From assembly GCA_947459875.1 (NCBI GenBank), contig CANHFG010000010.1, positions 1 to 44,385 on the forward strand: a stretch of DNA of 44,385 bases, written 5' to 3'. Below, piece after piece: positions 7,741 to 18,300 of the stretch; position 1 is the first letter of the stretch; the number at the start of each line of letters is the position of its first letter. The translations under genes and the position numbers were made by a program. The notes below the pieces were generated by a model that did no database searches, was not told the origin of the DNA, and saw only the letters and a list, made by a program, of their open reading frames with translations. The stretch comes from Ignavibacteria bacterium (GTDB taxonomy: Bacteria > Bacteroidota > Ignavibacteria > Kapaibacteriales > Kapaibacteriaceae).

Positions 7741-9807
7741 ATGAATACCCTACGCCTTTTCGTGTTGATGATCGTCGCAGCCGCCGTATCGCTGCCTTCT
7801 CAGGACATGCGCAACGATATGTTCGGTGTGCGCCGCGCCGGCCACGAGCCACGCGTTAGTAAGCGTTCTGACGTGACACAGGTTGAGGATCGGCTGCGCC
7901 CCTTTTACCACGGTGTGGCCAGTGGCGATCCGCTCTCAGACCGCGTGATCATCTGGACTCGCGTCAGCCCTCAAAACGGTGAGGAGAGTATCGATGTACG
8001 CTGGCTGGTGGCCACCGATCCGACATTGACAAACGTCATTCGTGATGGCATGGCTGCGGCCCGATCGTCAAGCGACTACACCGTGAAGATAGATGTTGAT
8101 GGCCTGAGCCCGGCAACCGTCTATTACTATGGCTTCATCGCCTACGGCCGCGCTTCGCTGACTGGCCGTACGCGCACACTTCCAACCGGAAAGGTCGACC
8201 ATGCAAAGCTTGCCGTGGTGTCGTGTTCGAACTATCCAGCCGGATATTTCACACCATATGGTTTCATCGCCGACCGTAACGACCTCGACGCGGTTCTGCA
8301 TCTCGGTGACTACATCTACGAGTATGATGCCGATACAGCGTCGTTCGGGGGCCAGATAGGAGCGCGGCTGGGACGCCGGCATGACCCTGACGCCGAACTC
8401 GTGAAGCTCACTGATTATCGCACAAGGTATAGTCAATACCGACTCGACGCTGATCTGCGACGGATGCATCAGCAGCACCCCATGATCCACGTCTGGGATG
8501 ACCATGAGTCGGCCAACGATGCATACACGGACGGGGCTCAGAATCACCAGCCCGAAGAAGGTGACTGGAACGTCAGAAAGGCAGTGTCACGTCAGGCCTG
8601 CTACGAGTGGATGCCAACGCGTGAATCCACGAGCGGAGTGTTGTACCGGCGCTTTGTTATTGGCGACCTGGTGGATGTCTCAATGATCGATACACGGCTG
8701 GAAGGACGTGACAAGCAGATCGAGGAGGTTGGACCATCGGCCTCGAACAATGCCAAGGATTCTCTCAACAAACCGAACCGCAAGATCATGTCTGCCACCC
8801 AGTACGAGTGGCTCACGGGGAACCTCTCCTCAAGCCCTGCACGATGGAAGCTGATCGGCAACCAGGTGATCTACGCGCCGCTGAATGTCACACCTATCGA
8901 TACGACCTACCTTTTCAACTCTGTCGGCCCCTTGTTTGCCGCACTCCTGCGCCCACAGGTTCCAACGTTCCAGTCGATCTTCGAGCTCGCTTTCTACGGC
9001 GACGTATGGAGCAACTATCCGGCACAACGCCGGGCCCTGAGTACGTTTATTCGCTCCAGTGCTGTTGAGAACGTAGTGGTGGTGACCGGTGACTTCCATT
9101 CGACCTTTGCCATGGAGATTCCGGTGGAGATCGACGAGAAGGTTAAACCTGTTGGCGTTGAGTTTATCACTCCAAGCGTCTCATCTGCGAACTTCGACGA
9201 GAACTTCTCAACGGTGGCCGGACTAAGTGTGATTCAGTCTCAGCTACTGAAGACAGTGGACACAACGCTCACTCAGCGCAACGGTCATCTGCGGTGGAAT
9301 AACATCACCGATCACGGATATATGCTCGTTTCCTTCTTCCCCGATTCTGTGCAGTCCGACTGGTACTTCATCAAGAGTCTCACTGAGCGTCCTACAGCTC
9401 AGCGTTGGGAACGTGGCTATTACAGTCTCACCGGGACCAATCTTCTATCACTCAGCAAACAGCCAGCTGTTTCGAAGGCCGTTCAGGACGTGCCAGCACC
9501 GCCGGATCCGCCAGCTGTGACGTCCGTCGATGAACAGCAACGTGTTTCATCGCCGATCATCATCCTCGGCTGCGGCCCGAATCCGGCCCACGATGCATTC
9601 TCTGTGTCATACATCGTCGATCGCCCCCTACCCGTAGTTCTTACGATCAGGGATGTTACAGGAGCCCTCGTTTGGCAGAGCATGCAGGCGATCGAGCACG
9701 GACTAAGCAGCATGGTCATCGATACACACGCACTTGCGGCCGGCACCTACCGACTGGAGATCTCCTCCGGCTCTGCCGTTACATCGACGGCGTTGATCAA
9801 GAAGTAG
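7741..9807 (+). CDS. PhoD-like alkaline phosphatase with C-terminal T9SS-type sorting domain
   Basis: FYHGVASGDPLSDRVIIWTRVSP...CSNYPAGYFTPYGFIADRNDLDAVLHLGDYIYEY...HVWDDHESANDAYTDGAQNH...VTGDFHSTFAMEI; C-term GCGPNPAHDAFSVSYIVDRPLPVVLTIRDVTGALVW...AAGTYRLEISSGSAVTSTALIKK. Confidence 0.93.
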   Translation: MNTLRLFVLMIVAAAVSLPSQDMRNDMFGVRRAGHEPRVSKRSDVTQVEDRLRPFYHGVASGDPLSDRVIIWTRVSPQNGEESIDVRWLVATDPTLTNVIRDGMAAARSSSDYTVKIDVDGLSPATVYYYGFIAYGRASLTGRTRTLPTGKVDHAKLAVVSCSNYPAGYFTPYGFIADRNDLDAVLHLGDYIYEYDADTASFGGQIGARLGRRHDPDAELVKLTDYRTRYSQYRLDADLRRMHQQHPMIHVWDDHESANDAYTDGAQNHQPEEGDWNVRKAVSRQACYEWMPTRESTSGVLYRRFVIGDLVDVSMIDTRLEGRDKQIEEVGPSASNNAKDSLNKPNRKIMSATQYEWLTGNLSSSPARWKLIGNQVIYAPLNVTPIDTTYLFNSVGPLFAALLRPQVPTFQSIFELAFYGDVWSNYPAQRRALSTFIRSSAVENVVVVTGDFHSTFAMEIPVEIDEKVKPVGVEFITPSVSSANFDENFSTVAGLSVIQSQLLKTVDTTLTQRNGHLRWNNITDHGYMLVSFFPDSVQSDWYFIKSLTERPTAQRWERGYYSLTGTNLLSLSKQPAVSKAVQDVPAPPDPPAVTSVDEQQRVSSPIIILGCGPNPAHDAFSVSYIVDRPLPVVLTIRDVTGALVWQSMQAIEHGLSSMVIDTHALAAGTYRLEISSGSAVTSTALIKK

Positions 9808-9857
9808 ATCATCATCGTGCCATGCCACGGGTGAGCGTGACTTCGTAACTTCTTTGC

Positions 9858-11114
9858 ATGAAGTTCACACTGACGAAGCAGATTCTCCTCGGTGTCGCCC
9901 TGGGAATCGCCATAGGATATGCAGCACCGGAATTCGGCACACAGGTCGGATGGCTGCGTGACATCTTCCTGCATTTGATCAAGGTCATCATCGCTCCTCT
10001 TGTGTTCGCAACCGTCGTTACGGGTATTGCAGGGGGCGGGCACGGGGGTAGTGTTGGACGTCTGGGCCTGAAGTCGCTGATATACTTCGAGATCGTCACC
10101 ACGATCGCCCTCTTCATCGGTCTTGCCGTTGTGAATCTATCCCAGCCGGGATCCGGCGTGACCCTTGTTGGCGATCCCGGTACTCTCGGAAGCGTGGCAA
10201 CGAATCACCCCAAGACGCTCATTGAGACCGTCGTCCACATTTTCCCGACCAGCATTATCGAGTCCATGGCAAAGGGCGACGTGCTGCAGATCGTTACCTT
10301 CTCGGTGATCTTTGCTCTGGCGCTGCGTCGCATCGGAGACCATGCAAAGCCCATCGTTGCCTGGTGCGAATCCTTGGCGCAGACAATGTTCGCATTCACC
10401 AACATCATCATGCGATTTGCTCCAATCGGCATCGGTGCTGCCATGGCAGCAACGATCGGTCACCAGGGGCTGGAAATCCTCAAGTCGCTCGGATTGCTCA
10501 TTGGCTCGTTATACATCGCCCTTATCCTGTTCGTCGGAGTGGTCTTCGGCGCTGTGATGATGATCGCACGCATTCCGCTGCGCCCCTTTCTCAAGGCCGT
10601 ACGCGAACCGTTTACGCTGGCATTCGTCACTACGAGCAGCGAAAGCGCTCTGCCTATGGCTATGGAGAGAATGGTGCAGTTCGGAGTGCCCAAGCACATC
10701 GTGGGGTTCGTCATGCCCGCCGGGTATACGTTCAACCTTGACGGGACGACGCTGTATCTCTCCATGGCCAGCGTCTTTGTGATGCAGGCAGTATCCTCAA
10801 CCGTACCGGGGTTTACTTTCGACATTGGCCAGCAACTCACCATGATGCTGGCACTGATGATCACCTCCAAGGGCGTTGCCGCCGTTCCGCGTGCTTCACT
10901 GGTTATCCTGCTGGCAACACTGTCAACCTTCCTGCCTGAAGATCTCCGTCATTATGGTCCGATCGCCGTGGCCATGATCTTCGGTGTGGACGAGTTTATG
11001 GACATGGCACGCACGAGCGTTAATCTTCTCGGAAACTGCCTTGCTACCGTCGTGATCGCACGCTGGGAGGGGGCTTTTGATGACGCAAAAGCTCGTGTGT
11101 ACGGTGCCGAGTAA
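9858..11114 (+). CDS. Dicarboxylate/amino acid:cation symporter (DAACS family)
   Basis: IFLHLIKVIIAPLVFATVVTGIAG...FVTTSSESALPMAMERM...PAGYTFNLDGTTLYLSMASVFVMQA...TSKGVAAVPRASLVIL...DEFMDMARTSVNLLGNCLATVVIARWEG. Confidence 0.95.
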   Translation: MKFTLTKQILLGVALGIAIGYAAPEFGTQVGWLRDIFLHLIKVIIAPLVFATVVTGIAGGGHGGSVGRLGLKSLIYFEIVTTIALFIGLAVVNLSQPGSGVTLVGDPGTLGSVATNHPKTLIETVVHIFPTSIIESMAKGDVLQIVTFSVIFALALRRIGDHAKPIVAWCESLAQTMFAFTNIIMRFAPIGIGAAMAATIGHQGLEILKSLGLLIGSLYIALILFVGVVFGAVMMIARIPLRPFLKAVREPFTLAFVTTSSESALPMAMERMVQFGVPKHIVGFVMPAGYTFNLDGTTLYLSMASVFVMQAVSSTVPGFTFDIGQQLTMMLALMITSKGVAAVPRASLVILLATLSTFLPEDLRHYGPIAVAMIFGVDEFMDMARTSVNLLGNCLATVVIARWEGAFDDAKARVYGAE

Positions 11115-11141
11115 CGCTGATCGCCGAAGAGCACCGTTTGA

Positions 11142-13160
11142 TCAGTGCAGGACGCTGAAGCTGGCGGTCAGCGAGCCCCCTATCACGAAGTAGGTTCCCG
11201 GCGGCCACGAGGAGACATCAATCGACGTCGAGAGCGTTGAGTCGACGTCAGCCGAGGCTACAATCGCACCAAGGAGATTGACGACCACAAGCCGAGCCGG
11301 CCGTGGCGATGTTAGCCGCACGACATCGCGCGCCGGAACTGGACGAACAGTGACCTTACCTTCGGCCGACAATTCCGGTTGAACATCGGTGATCTCGTCA
11401 GGAAATCGCACGTGATAACGCGTCCATGTCTCGGAGCACCACTGCGCAAGGACCTCGTTCTCTGCTCCACCGAGTGGACGGATGATCAGAGCATCACCCT
11501 CCATGTATTCCGCGGTGGTGATGATCTCCCCACCACCGTTCGGGTTGAATATCGACTGACATACCGCATCATGTGTAGAGATGAATCGGTTACCACTGCT
11601 GACCGGCGAACAAAGGTCTCGCGTCCTGGCCTGCGCGGACGCACCTGATGCTCCTCCACTGGCCCAGTGATCCTTCTTTTCGTACCGACCGAGCATGATC
11701 TGGAAGGTCTCCCAGCATCGGCAGACGGGTGATGAGAATGCTTCGCCCTGTGGCACTCCCAGCATCCGCTGGGCCTTGCCGATCTCGTCACACTGCTCAC
11801 GTCCTTCAGCAATGAGATTGCGTCCAGGGAAGCATTCCGGCGCCGGCCCCTTGTCTTTTTGATCCCAGTCTGTTTTGCCATGACGGTACATAAAGACCAG
11901 GCCACCCTTTCGCATCTCAGCCATTGCTTCTCGGAAGCCCAATCGACCGTCCTCCCGTTGCGCTTCATAGGCACCAACGTCGAGCTTCCTGCCCACAAGG
12001 CGGGGATTACCGAGGATGTCGTGCTGACGATGGTTAACGTATGTATCGAGATATCCGCCATCACGTCCGATCGATCCCGGTAGAAGGACCAGTCCGTCAT
12101 CATCGGTGCCATAGATGTCATCGGCGCCGTCCACATCGTCGACGCTCACAAAGTCTGGAGCAAACTGCCAGAAGCCATAGACAAAGTCGCGCTCGATCAC
12201 ATTGGCACGTCCCACCAGCTTCGAGGTGTCTCCCTGCGGCACAAGCTGCAGTACGTGCGATGTGGTGTCCTCATCCTCATTCCACATCAGGCAGTTCTGA
12301 ATGGCACCGGCGCTCATTGCGGCCGACTTTCCACCGATGACCGTCGAACCCGTGAGGGTGTTACGAGAAAAGGTACTGTTGTTGAGATACACATCCGACG
12401 ATTCCGAGCCGATGGCTCCCGCGGCATCCACGGCACTATTGCCGGCGAACACCGATGAGGTGATCTGCGTCGTTCCGGGACAATCAGCAATGTAGAGTCC
12501 GCCGCCTCGTTGCGCGCTGCAGTTCACGAAGAAGCACTGCCCGATGAACGGTCCCCACTGGCGGTTCCATGCCGCACTGGTGATGTCTGAATTCAGATAC
12601 ACCGCACCACCGAACCGATCTGCACGACAATCCTCAAACACACAGTACTCGATCTGTATGCGTCCCCCGCCATTCATGCGGATGGCCGCTCCGTCAGTCG
12701 TCGTTGAACAGGCTCGGAAGTGGTTGTTGAAGATTCGAGGAGACCCGCCATTGACCAACACCGCAGCTGATCGAGTACCCTGCAGGACGAAACCGTCGAT
12801 TCTCGTGATCGAGTCGCATGCCGTGAGCGTAAAGATGCTCATCCCCAGAGCTGAGTTCAGCACAGTACGCTGGCGGTACCAGTCACGCTGTTCACGTAGG
12901 GTCTCGTTGCCCTTAAAGCCTCCGTAGATGCGCATTCCATTGGATACCGGGTAGCCGGCCTGAGGAACCTGATACTGACCGGCAGCACACCATATCTCGT
13001 CGCCCGACTGCCACTTGGCAAGAGCATCCCCGAGTGCTGAGTATGCCGTGGACCACGACTGACCATCGCCACCCGCGGAGGCACTCGGTGCCACATAGAG
13101 TGTGTCAGCCAGACAGGTAGCAGAGAAGAGGAACAAGGCAGCAATCAGGGGGCGAAGCAT
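11142..13160 (-). CDS. Secreted beta-helix repeat protein with embedded histidine-phosphatase-like domain and C-terminal sorting-type domain
   Basis: Signal peptide MLRPLIAALFLFSATCLADTLYVAPSASAGGDGQSWSTAYSAL; parallel beta-helix pattern (NHFRACSTTTDGAAIRMNGGGRIQIEYCVFEDCRADRFGGAVYLN); then MRKGGLVFMYRHGKTDWDQKDKG...GREQCDEIGKAQRMLG...SSPVCRCWETFQIMLG...NRFISTHDAVCQ; C-term VRPVPARDVVRLTSPRPARLVVVNLLGAIV...WPPGTYFVIGGSL. Confidence 0.82.
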   Translation of the reverse strand: MLRPLIAALFLFSATCLADTLYVAPSASAGGDGQSWSTAYSALGDALAKWQSGDEIWCAAGQYQVPQAGYPVSNGMRIYGGFKGNETLREQRDWYRQRTVLNSALGMSIFTLTACDSITRIDGFVLQGTRSAAVLVNGGSPRIFNNHFRACSTTTDGAAIRMNGGGRIQIEYCVFEDCRADRFGGAVYLNSDITSAAWNRQWGPFIGQCFFVNCSAQRGGGLYIADCPGTTQITSSVFAGNSAVDAAGAIGSESSDVYLNNSTFSRNTLTGSTVIGGKSAAMSAGAIQNCLMWNEDEDTTSHVLQLVPQGDTSKLVGRANVIERDFVYGFWQFAPDFVSVDDVDGADDIYGTDDDGLVLLPGSIGRDGGYLDTYVNHRQHDILGNPRLVGRKLDVGAYEAQREDGRLGFREAMAEMRKGGLVFMYRHGKTDWDQKDKGPAPECFPGRNLIAEGREQCDEIGKAQRMLGVPQGEAFSSPVCRCWETFQIMLGRYEKKDHWASGGASGASAQARTRDLCSPVSSGNRFISTHDAVCQSIFNPNGGGEIITTAEYMEGDALIIRPLGGAENEVLAQWCSETWTRYHVRFPDEITDVQPELSAEGKVTVRPVPARDVVRLTSPRPARLVVVNLLGAIVASADVDSTLSTSIDVSSWPPGTYFVIGGSLTASFSVLH

Positions 13161-13171
13161 CACAGGAACCC

Positions 13172-15244
13172 TCAGGGAAGAAAGATCATCGATCGGACGA
13201 GCCATCGCTGTCCGTATCGAACGACATGAAAATAGGCACCTGCCGGTGCTGATTCACGGGAAAACACACGGCCTAGAACATCCACCAGCATCTGCTGATC
13301 CGGCGTGGTTTCAAAGAACTCTGATTCGTCCCGGTGGTTACCTGCCGGGGCGCTGCTGATCAGCTGCGGCAGCGACCACACGCCATCGGTCGTGCTGAAC
13401 ACGAACCAGCCCGGCATGTGAGCGCAGGCGATCACGGGGCTGGCGGTGGGCAGTTCAGTGGGCTGCATGACCCAGCGTTCGGGACTTACCATCACGGCCG
13501 GACCCGTGCGTCCGTCCATGCCTCGGGCCCACGCAGCGGCCTCGACTCCGGCATCGTCGATAGGCGTAAGGAGCTCGATATCGGGATCGACCTCATTCCA
13601 TGTGATGCCGGCATCGCGGCTCACCATAAGCCACCGTCCAAGGTTGATGATGAGCGTGTTGTCGATATAATTCACCGATCGCAACGAGACAAATCGTGCC
13701 GGTGCGGACTCAACAACTGTAAGGTCGAGAAAGAATGGATTTCCCTCCCTGTCGTACGCGTCTACCGAAACTCTCGCGTCCTGCTCACTTCCCGGTACAC
13801 TCTGGATGTTGACCACGAAGATCGTATCGCTCACAACCGTCATTCCGGCACCGATCGCACCGGAGATGAGAACACGCGACAACGAGTCTGCCGGGCCTCG
13901 TACTTCGATCCCACGAGTGGTCTGCATGTACACGAAATCACCGGATTTTACGGCACCATATCCTGGCCGCTGCTGCACGCGGCGCATATCCGGATACGAG
14001 AAGATTCCCTGCGAGGTTGTCAGCCAGACCTCATTGCCAACTCTGCGAAGGGCTTCATGACCCGGGCTGGCAGATCGTACATCGACGGTGTCACAGGTGG
14101 ATGCTCCCGGCACAATAGTGCTCATTGCATCCGACACCCCGAGGCCTTGAACTCGAAAGTGTCCAGCTACCGTGACATTCGATCCCGATAGCATCAGGCG
14201 AGACCCACGACTTACGCTTCCCGCTGTTGATTGATTGATGCCATAGGAGAAGTCGGGAGCATCAACGATCTTGAAGGTGTACCAGAGTGTTCCGTCCTGC
14301 CGCGACAGCAGGCAATCCGCATTGCGAGTCCAGAGGATTCTATGCGTAGAGGAGAAAAGCAGACCGTTCACCAGATACCGTTCGACGTTCTCCAGAGTTA
14401 CATCGGGAGCAAACTCGATCCCACCGTTCGCTATTCGGGCTGCAGACCTTCCGTTGACACTGACATCCTGCAGTCTTTCGCTGAGAACACGCATCGGGCG
14501 AACCGTGCCTGCATGATCTATGAACGTACCCTTTGATGTCTGGTAGACAAAGGCATCACTCTCGCCAACCTTGCCATAAATGACTTCGGGAAGCTCGGCC
14601 GTCACCCAGTCGATCGGAGTCTTTCCTGCTCCGGAGCGGATCACCTCGCAGATCGCCATGCCGCTACCGAGATCAACAGCAATGATCGAGTCGCCACACT
14701 GACGAACCCTTGTGGCCGGCCAGTTGCGTACACGGGCCATTTCAATCGATCGAATGAGCTGTCCTGACGAATCGTATGCGTCGATGACCATGGGGCGATC
14801 GGGCTCGCTGGCGCTAAAAAGCAGTATACCCCCGGCGCTACACAGAAACTGACCCGATGCGGGTATAGCCGAACTGTCTGACCAGATCATCGCTGATGGC
14901 TTGGATCGAAAGATCCACCATGACGTATCCCTTTGCCCTTGCCGCTTGGCAACCACGGCAATCTGGTCGTTTGTTGCCGATACAGGATAGGCAGTTCCGC
15001 AGCGGTACAGCTCTGGTAGTGCCTGCCACTGCTGGTAGCGGTTCTGATCCGTGCCGCGATAGACCGTATTCTGGTCGATCAGCCAACGGGCTATTCCCGA
15101 GACAGCAACGGAAGTGATGCCCTGAGAGAATCCGGTGGTTACAGGAAGCCTCAAAGGCCTTTGGGCGCGCACGTCATGCGTCGGAACGAGCAACATCACT
15201 GTTGCCACAAGGGTCCACTGGAGCATTGACACCATCGTGATCAT
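13172..15244 (-). CDS. Secreted hypothetical protein (probable beta-propeller) with C-terminal T9SS-type sorting domain
   Basis: Signal peptide MITMVSMLQWTLVATVMLLVPTHDVRAQ; repeated short WSxSS/GITW-type beta motifs (SRDAGITWNEVDP); C-term TTPDQQMLVDVLGRVFSRESAPAGAYFHVVRYGQRWLVRSMIFLP. Confidence 0.75.
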   Translation of the reverse strand: MITMVSMLQWTLVATVMLLVPTHDVRAQRPLRLPVTTGFSQGITSVAVSGIARWLIDQNTVYRGTDQNRYQQWQALPELYRCGTAYPVSATNDQIAVVAKRQGQRDTSWWIFRSKPSAMIWSDSSAIPASGQFLCSAGGILLFSASEPDRPMVIDAYDSSGQLIRSIEMARVRNWPATRVRQCGDSIIAVDLGSGMAICEVIRSGAGKTPIDWVTAELPEVIYGKVGESDAFVYQTSKGTFIDHAGTVRPMRVLSERLQDVSVNGRSAARIANGGIEFAPDVTLENVERYLVNGLLFSSTHRILWTRNADCLLSRQDGTLWYTFKIVDAPDFSYGINQSTAGSVSRGSRLMLSGSNVTVAGHFRVQGLGVSDAMSTIVPGASTCDTVDVRSASPGHEALRRVGNEVWLTTSQGIFSYPDMRRVQQRPGYGAVKSGDFVYMQTTRGIEVRGPADSLSRVLISGAIGAGMTVVSDTIFVVNIQSVPGSEQDARVSVDAYDREGNPFFLDLTVVESAPARFVSLRSVNYIDNTLIINLGRWLMVSRDAGITWNEVDPDIELLTPIDDAGVEAAAWARGMDGRTGPAVMVSPERWVMQPTELPTASPVIACAHMPGWFVFSTTDGVWSLPQLISSAPAGNHRDESEFFETTPDQQMLVDVLGRVFSRESAPAGAYFHVVRYGQRWLVRSMIFLP

Positions 15245-15249
15245 TGCGC

Positions 15250-15288
15250 AAAATGACAAAGGGGCGACTCGTTTCCGAATCGCCCCTT
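15250..15288 (-). terminator. Rho-independent terminator of the rpoBC operon
   Basis: Minus strand AAGGGGCGATTCG-GAAA-CGAGTCGCCCCTTTGTCATTTT: about 13-bp stem (one G-U), GAAA tetraloop, interrupted T tract; just downstream of the rpoC stop. Confidence 0.85.
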
Positions 15289-15312
15289 GCTTTAACTGCT
15301 GGTGAAGCTTGA

Positions 15313-18300
15313 TCAGTCCTGACTCAGACGGGCTGAGCGGCGGACTGGCTTGCGAGGCATTTCCTCCTGCGGCTCAACTTGAGGAATAATGGCCTCTGGT
15401 CCGAAGATGTTACCAACGTCCGAAGCAACAAGCATCGACTGGTAGGCACGAAGACCCGTGCCGGCAGGAATGAGCTGACCAAGGATGATGTTTTCCTTCA
15501 GACCCAGGAGCTTATCCATCTTGGCAGCTGCCGATGCATCGGCCAGCACGCGCGTGGTTTCCTGGAATGATGCAGCCGAGAGCCACGATTCTGTTGTGAG
15601 CGAGGCCTGAGTGATACCGAGCAGAAGGGGCTCACCGATCGATGGCTCTGCAGTGCGGCTCTTCGCACCCTGCTTATCGCCCTTCTTCAGATCAGCATTG
15701 ATCTCGCGCAGAACGCGCTTGTCGATGATCTGACCAAACTTGAGCTTCGAGTCACCCGGATCGGTCACGACAACACAGCCCTTCAAACGATCGTTCTCGT
15801 CACTGAATCGCATGCGGTCCACCTGGTCGCCCTCGAGGAACGGAGAGTCACCCGAGTCGGTTACACGGACCTTCTGGAGCATCTGGCGGACGATCACTTC
15901 GATGTGCTTGTCGTTGATCTTCACACCCTGCATGCGGTAGACTTCCTGGATCTCATTCACCAGGTACGCCTGCACTTCATTGATACCCTTGATGTGAAGG
16001 ATGTCGTGCGGATTAATGGCACCTTCCGTCATACGGTCGCCGGCGCGCACAAGGTCGCCCTCCTGCACAAGAACGTGACGGCCGATCGGCACCGAGTATT
16101 CACGCTTGAGCTGTCCGTCGAGAGACGTTGTTGCGATCACACGCGATCCACGCTTTGGCTTTTCGATCGAGATGATACCATCGATCTCCGTGACTGCTGC
16201 CGGTGCTTGAGGAGCACGTGCTTCGAAGAGTTCCGTAACACGTGGCAGACCGCCTGTGATATCGCGCAGACGTCCAAGATCTCGAGGCATCTTCACCAGC
16301 TTCGAGCCGACGGCTACAACCTCACCATCATCGACCACGATCTGAGCGCGGGACGGAATGATGTAGGACTGGATGAGCGTTCCTTCGTCATCAACGATTT
16401 CGATGGCAGGACTCTTCGTACGGTCACGCGAGTCGATAACGATCTTGGTTGTGTGCCCTGTTTGTTCGTCGATCGCTTCCTTGAAGGTAAGGTTCGGAAC
16501 AAGGTCACGGTAGCGAACACGTCCGGCCTTCTCGGTGATGATCACCGAGTTGTATGGATCCCAATCGTAGAGTATCTCACCCTTCTTGACCGTCTGTCCG
16601 TCCTTGACCTTGAGTTCGGCGCCATAGACCACATCATACTTCGTCACGACGCGGTTGGAACCAGGCTCGACGATATTGATGACACCGGCGCGCGAAACGA
16701 CAACTTCAACGTCTTCGGTCTCACCAGGACAGCTCACCGAACGGATGGCGTCGAACTGGATCACACCGTCGAACTTGGCAAGTACAAGGCTCTGACTCAT
16801 CGAAAGAGAGGCTGTTCCACCGGTGTGGAACGTGCGCAGCGTCAGCTGCGTGCCCGGCTCACCGATCGACTGAGACGCGATCGTACCAACGGCCTCGCCG
16901 GTATCCACCAGCTGACCCGTTGCCATGTTTCGACCATAACAGCGAGCACACACACCGCGGCGTGATTCGCAGGTAAGAACACTGCGGATCATCACTGCTT
17001 CAATGGGGCTATGCTCGATCGCTTCAGAGATCTCCTCGTCGATCACTTCACCCTTCTTGCAGTATACCGTGCCGCTGATCGGGTCTACGACTTCGACCAG
17101 TGAGGTGCGGCCAATGATGCGCTCCTTGAGCGGCTCCTTCACATCCTCACCATCTTTCAGTGCTCGCATCTCCACGCCACGGATCGTGCCGCAGTCGTCC
17201 TCGGAGATCACAACATCTTGAGCGACGTCATGCAGACGGCGCGTGAGGTAACCGGCATCAGCCGTCTTGAGAGCGGTATCGGCCAGACCCTTACGTGCAC
17301 CGTGCGTTGAGATGAAGTACTCAAGGATGGTCAGGCCTTCCTTGAAGTTCGAGATGATCGGATTTTCGATGAGCTCGGCAGAAGAGGCAGCCGCCGTCTT
17401 CTGTGGCTTGGCCATCAGACCCCGCATACCGGCAAGCTGACGGATCTGCTCCTTGGAGCCCCGTGCTTGCGAGTCGAGCATCATGAAGAACGTATTGAAA
17501 CCATCCTTGTTCGAGGCCAGCTCATTGTAGAGCTTGTCTGCCACGCGGTTGGTAGCGGTCGACCACGTATCGATGATCTTGTTGTAGCGTTCGCCTTCGG
17601 TGATAACACCGGAGTGGTAGTAGTCTTCGATCTTGTCGACTTCCTTTTGGGCACGGTCGATGATGTTCACCTTTTCGGCTGGCACCACCACGTCGGCGAT
17701 CGATACCGACAGCCCCCCACGTGTTGCCGTCATGAAGCCGGTTTCCTTGAGCTTGTCAAGAAACTCAACCGTCTTAGCAAGACCAGCCTTACGGAAGCAG
17801 TCAGCAATAACCTGACGAAGACGCTTCTTTCCGAGCATCTCGTTCATGTAGCCGAGTTCAAACGGAACGATCTTGTTGAACAGGACACGTCCCGCCGTTG
17901 TCTCGATCATCTTGCCACCGATACGGACCTTGATCTTGGCATGAAGAGCAATGCGACCGGAGTTGTACCCGATCACCACTTCATCCTCACAAGAGAAGAT
18001 CTTACCCTCGCCCTTTACACCACCGCGTGCCTTGGTAAGGTAATACACGCCAAGAACCATGTCCTGCGACGGAACGGCAATCGGCTCGCCGTTCTGCGTG
18101 TGCATGATGTTGTGGGCAGAAAGAATCAGAAGCAGAGCCTCAAGCTGGGCTTCATGGCTCAGAGGCACGTGCACGGCCATCTGGTCACCGTCGAAGTCAG
18201 CATTGAAAGCCGTCGTTACCAGTGGGTGCAGCTGAATGGCCTTACCCTCAATGAGCTTCGGCTGGAAGGCCTGAATACCCAGACGGTGGAGCGTCGGAGC

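Noticed and set aside
11115-11141. CTGATC...GATCAG inverted repeat between convergent genes as a bidirectional terminator
   Set aside because: Only 6 bp with a long loop and no T tract; insufficient.
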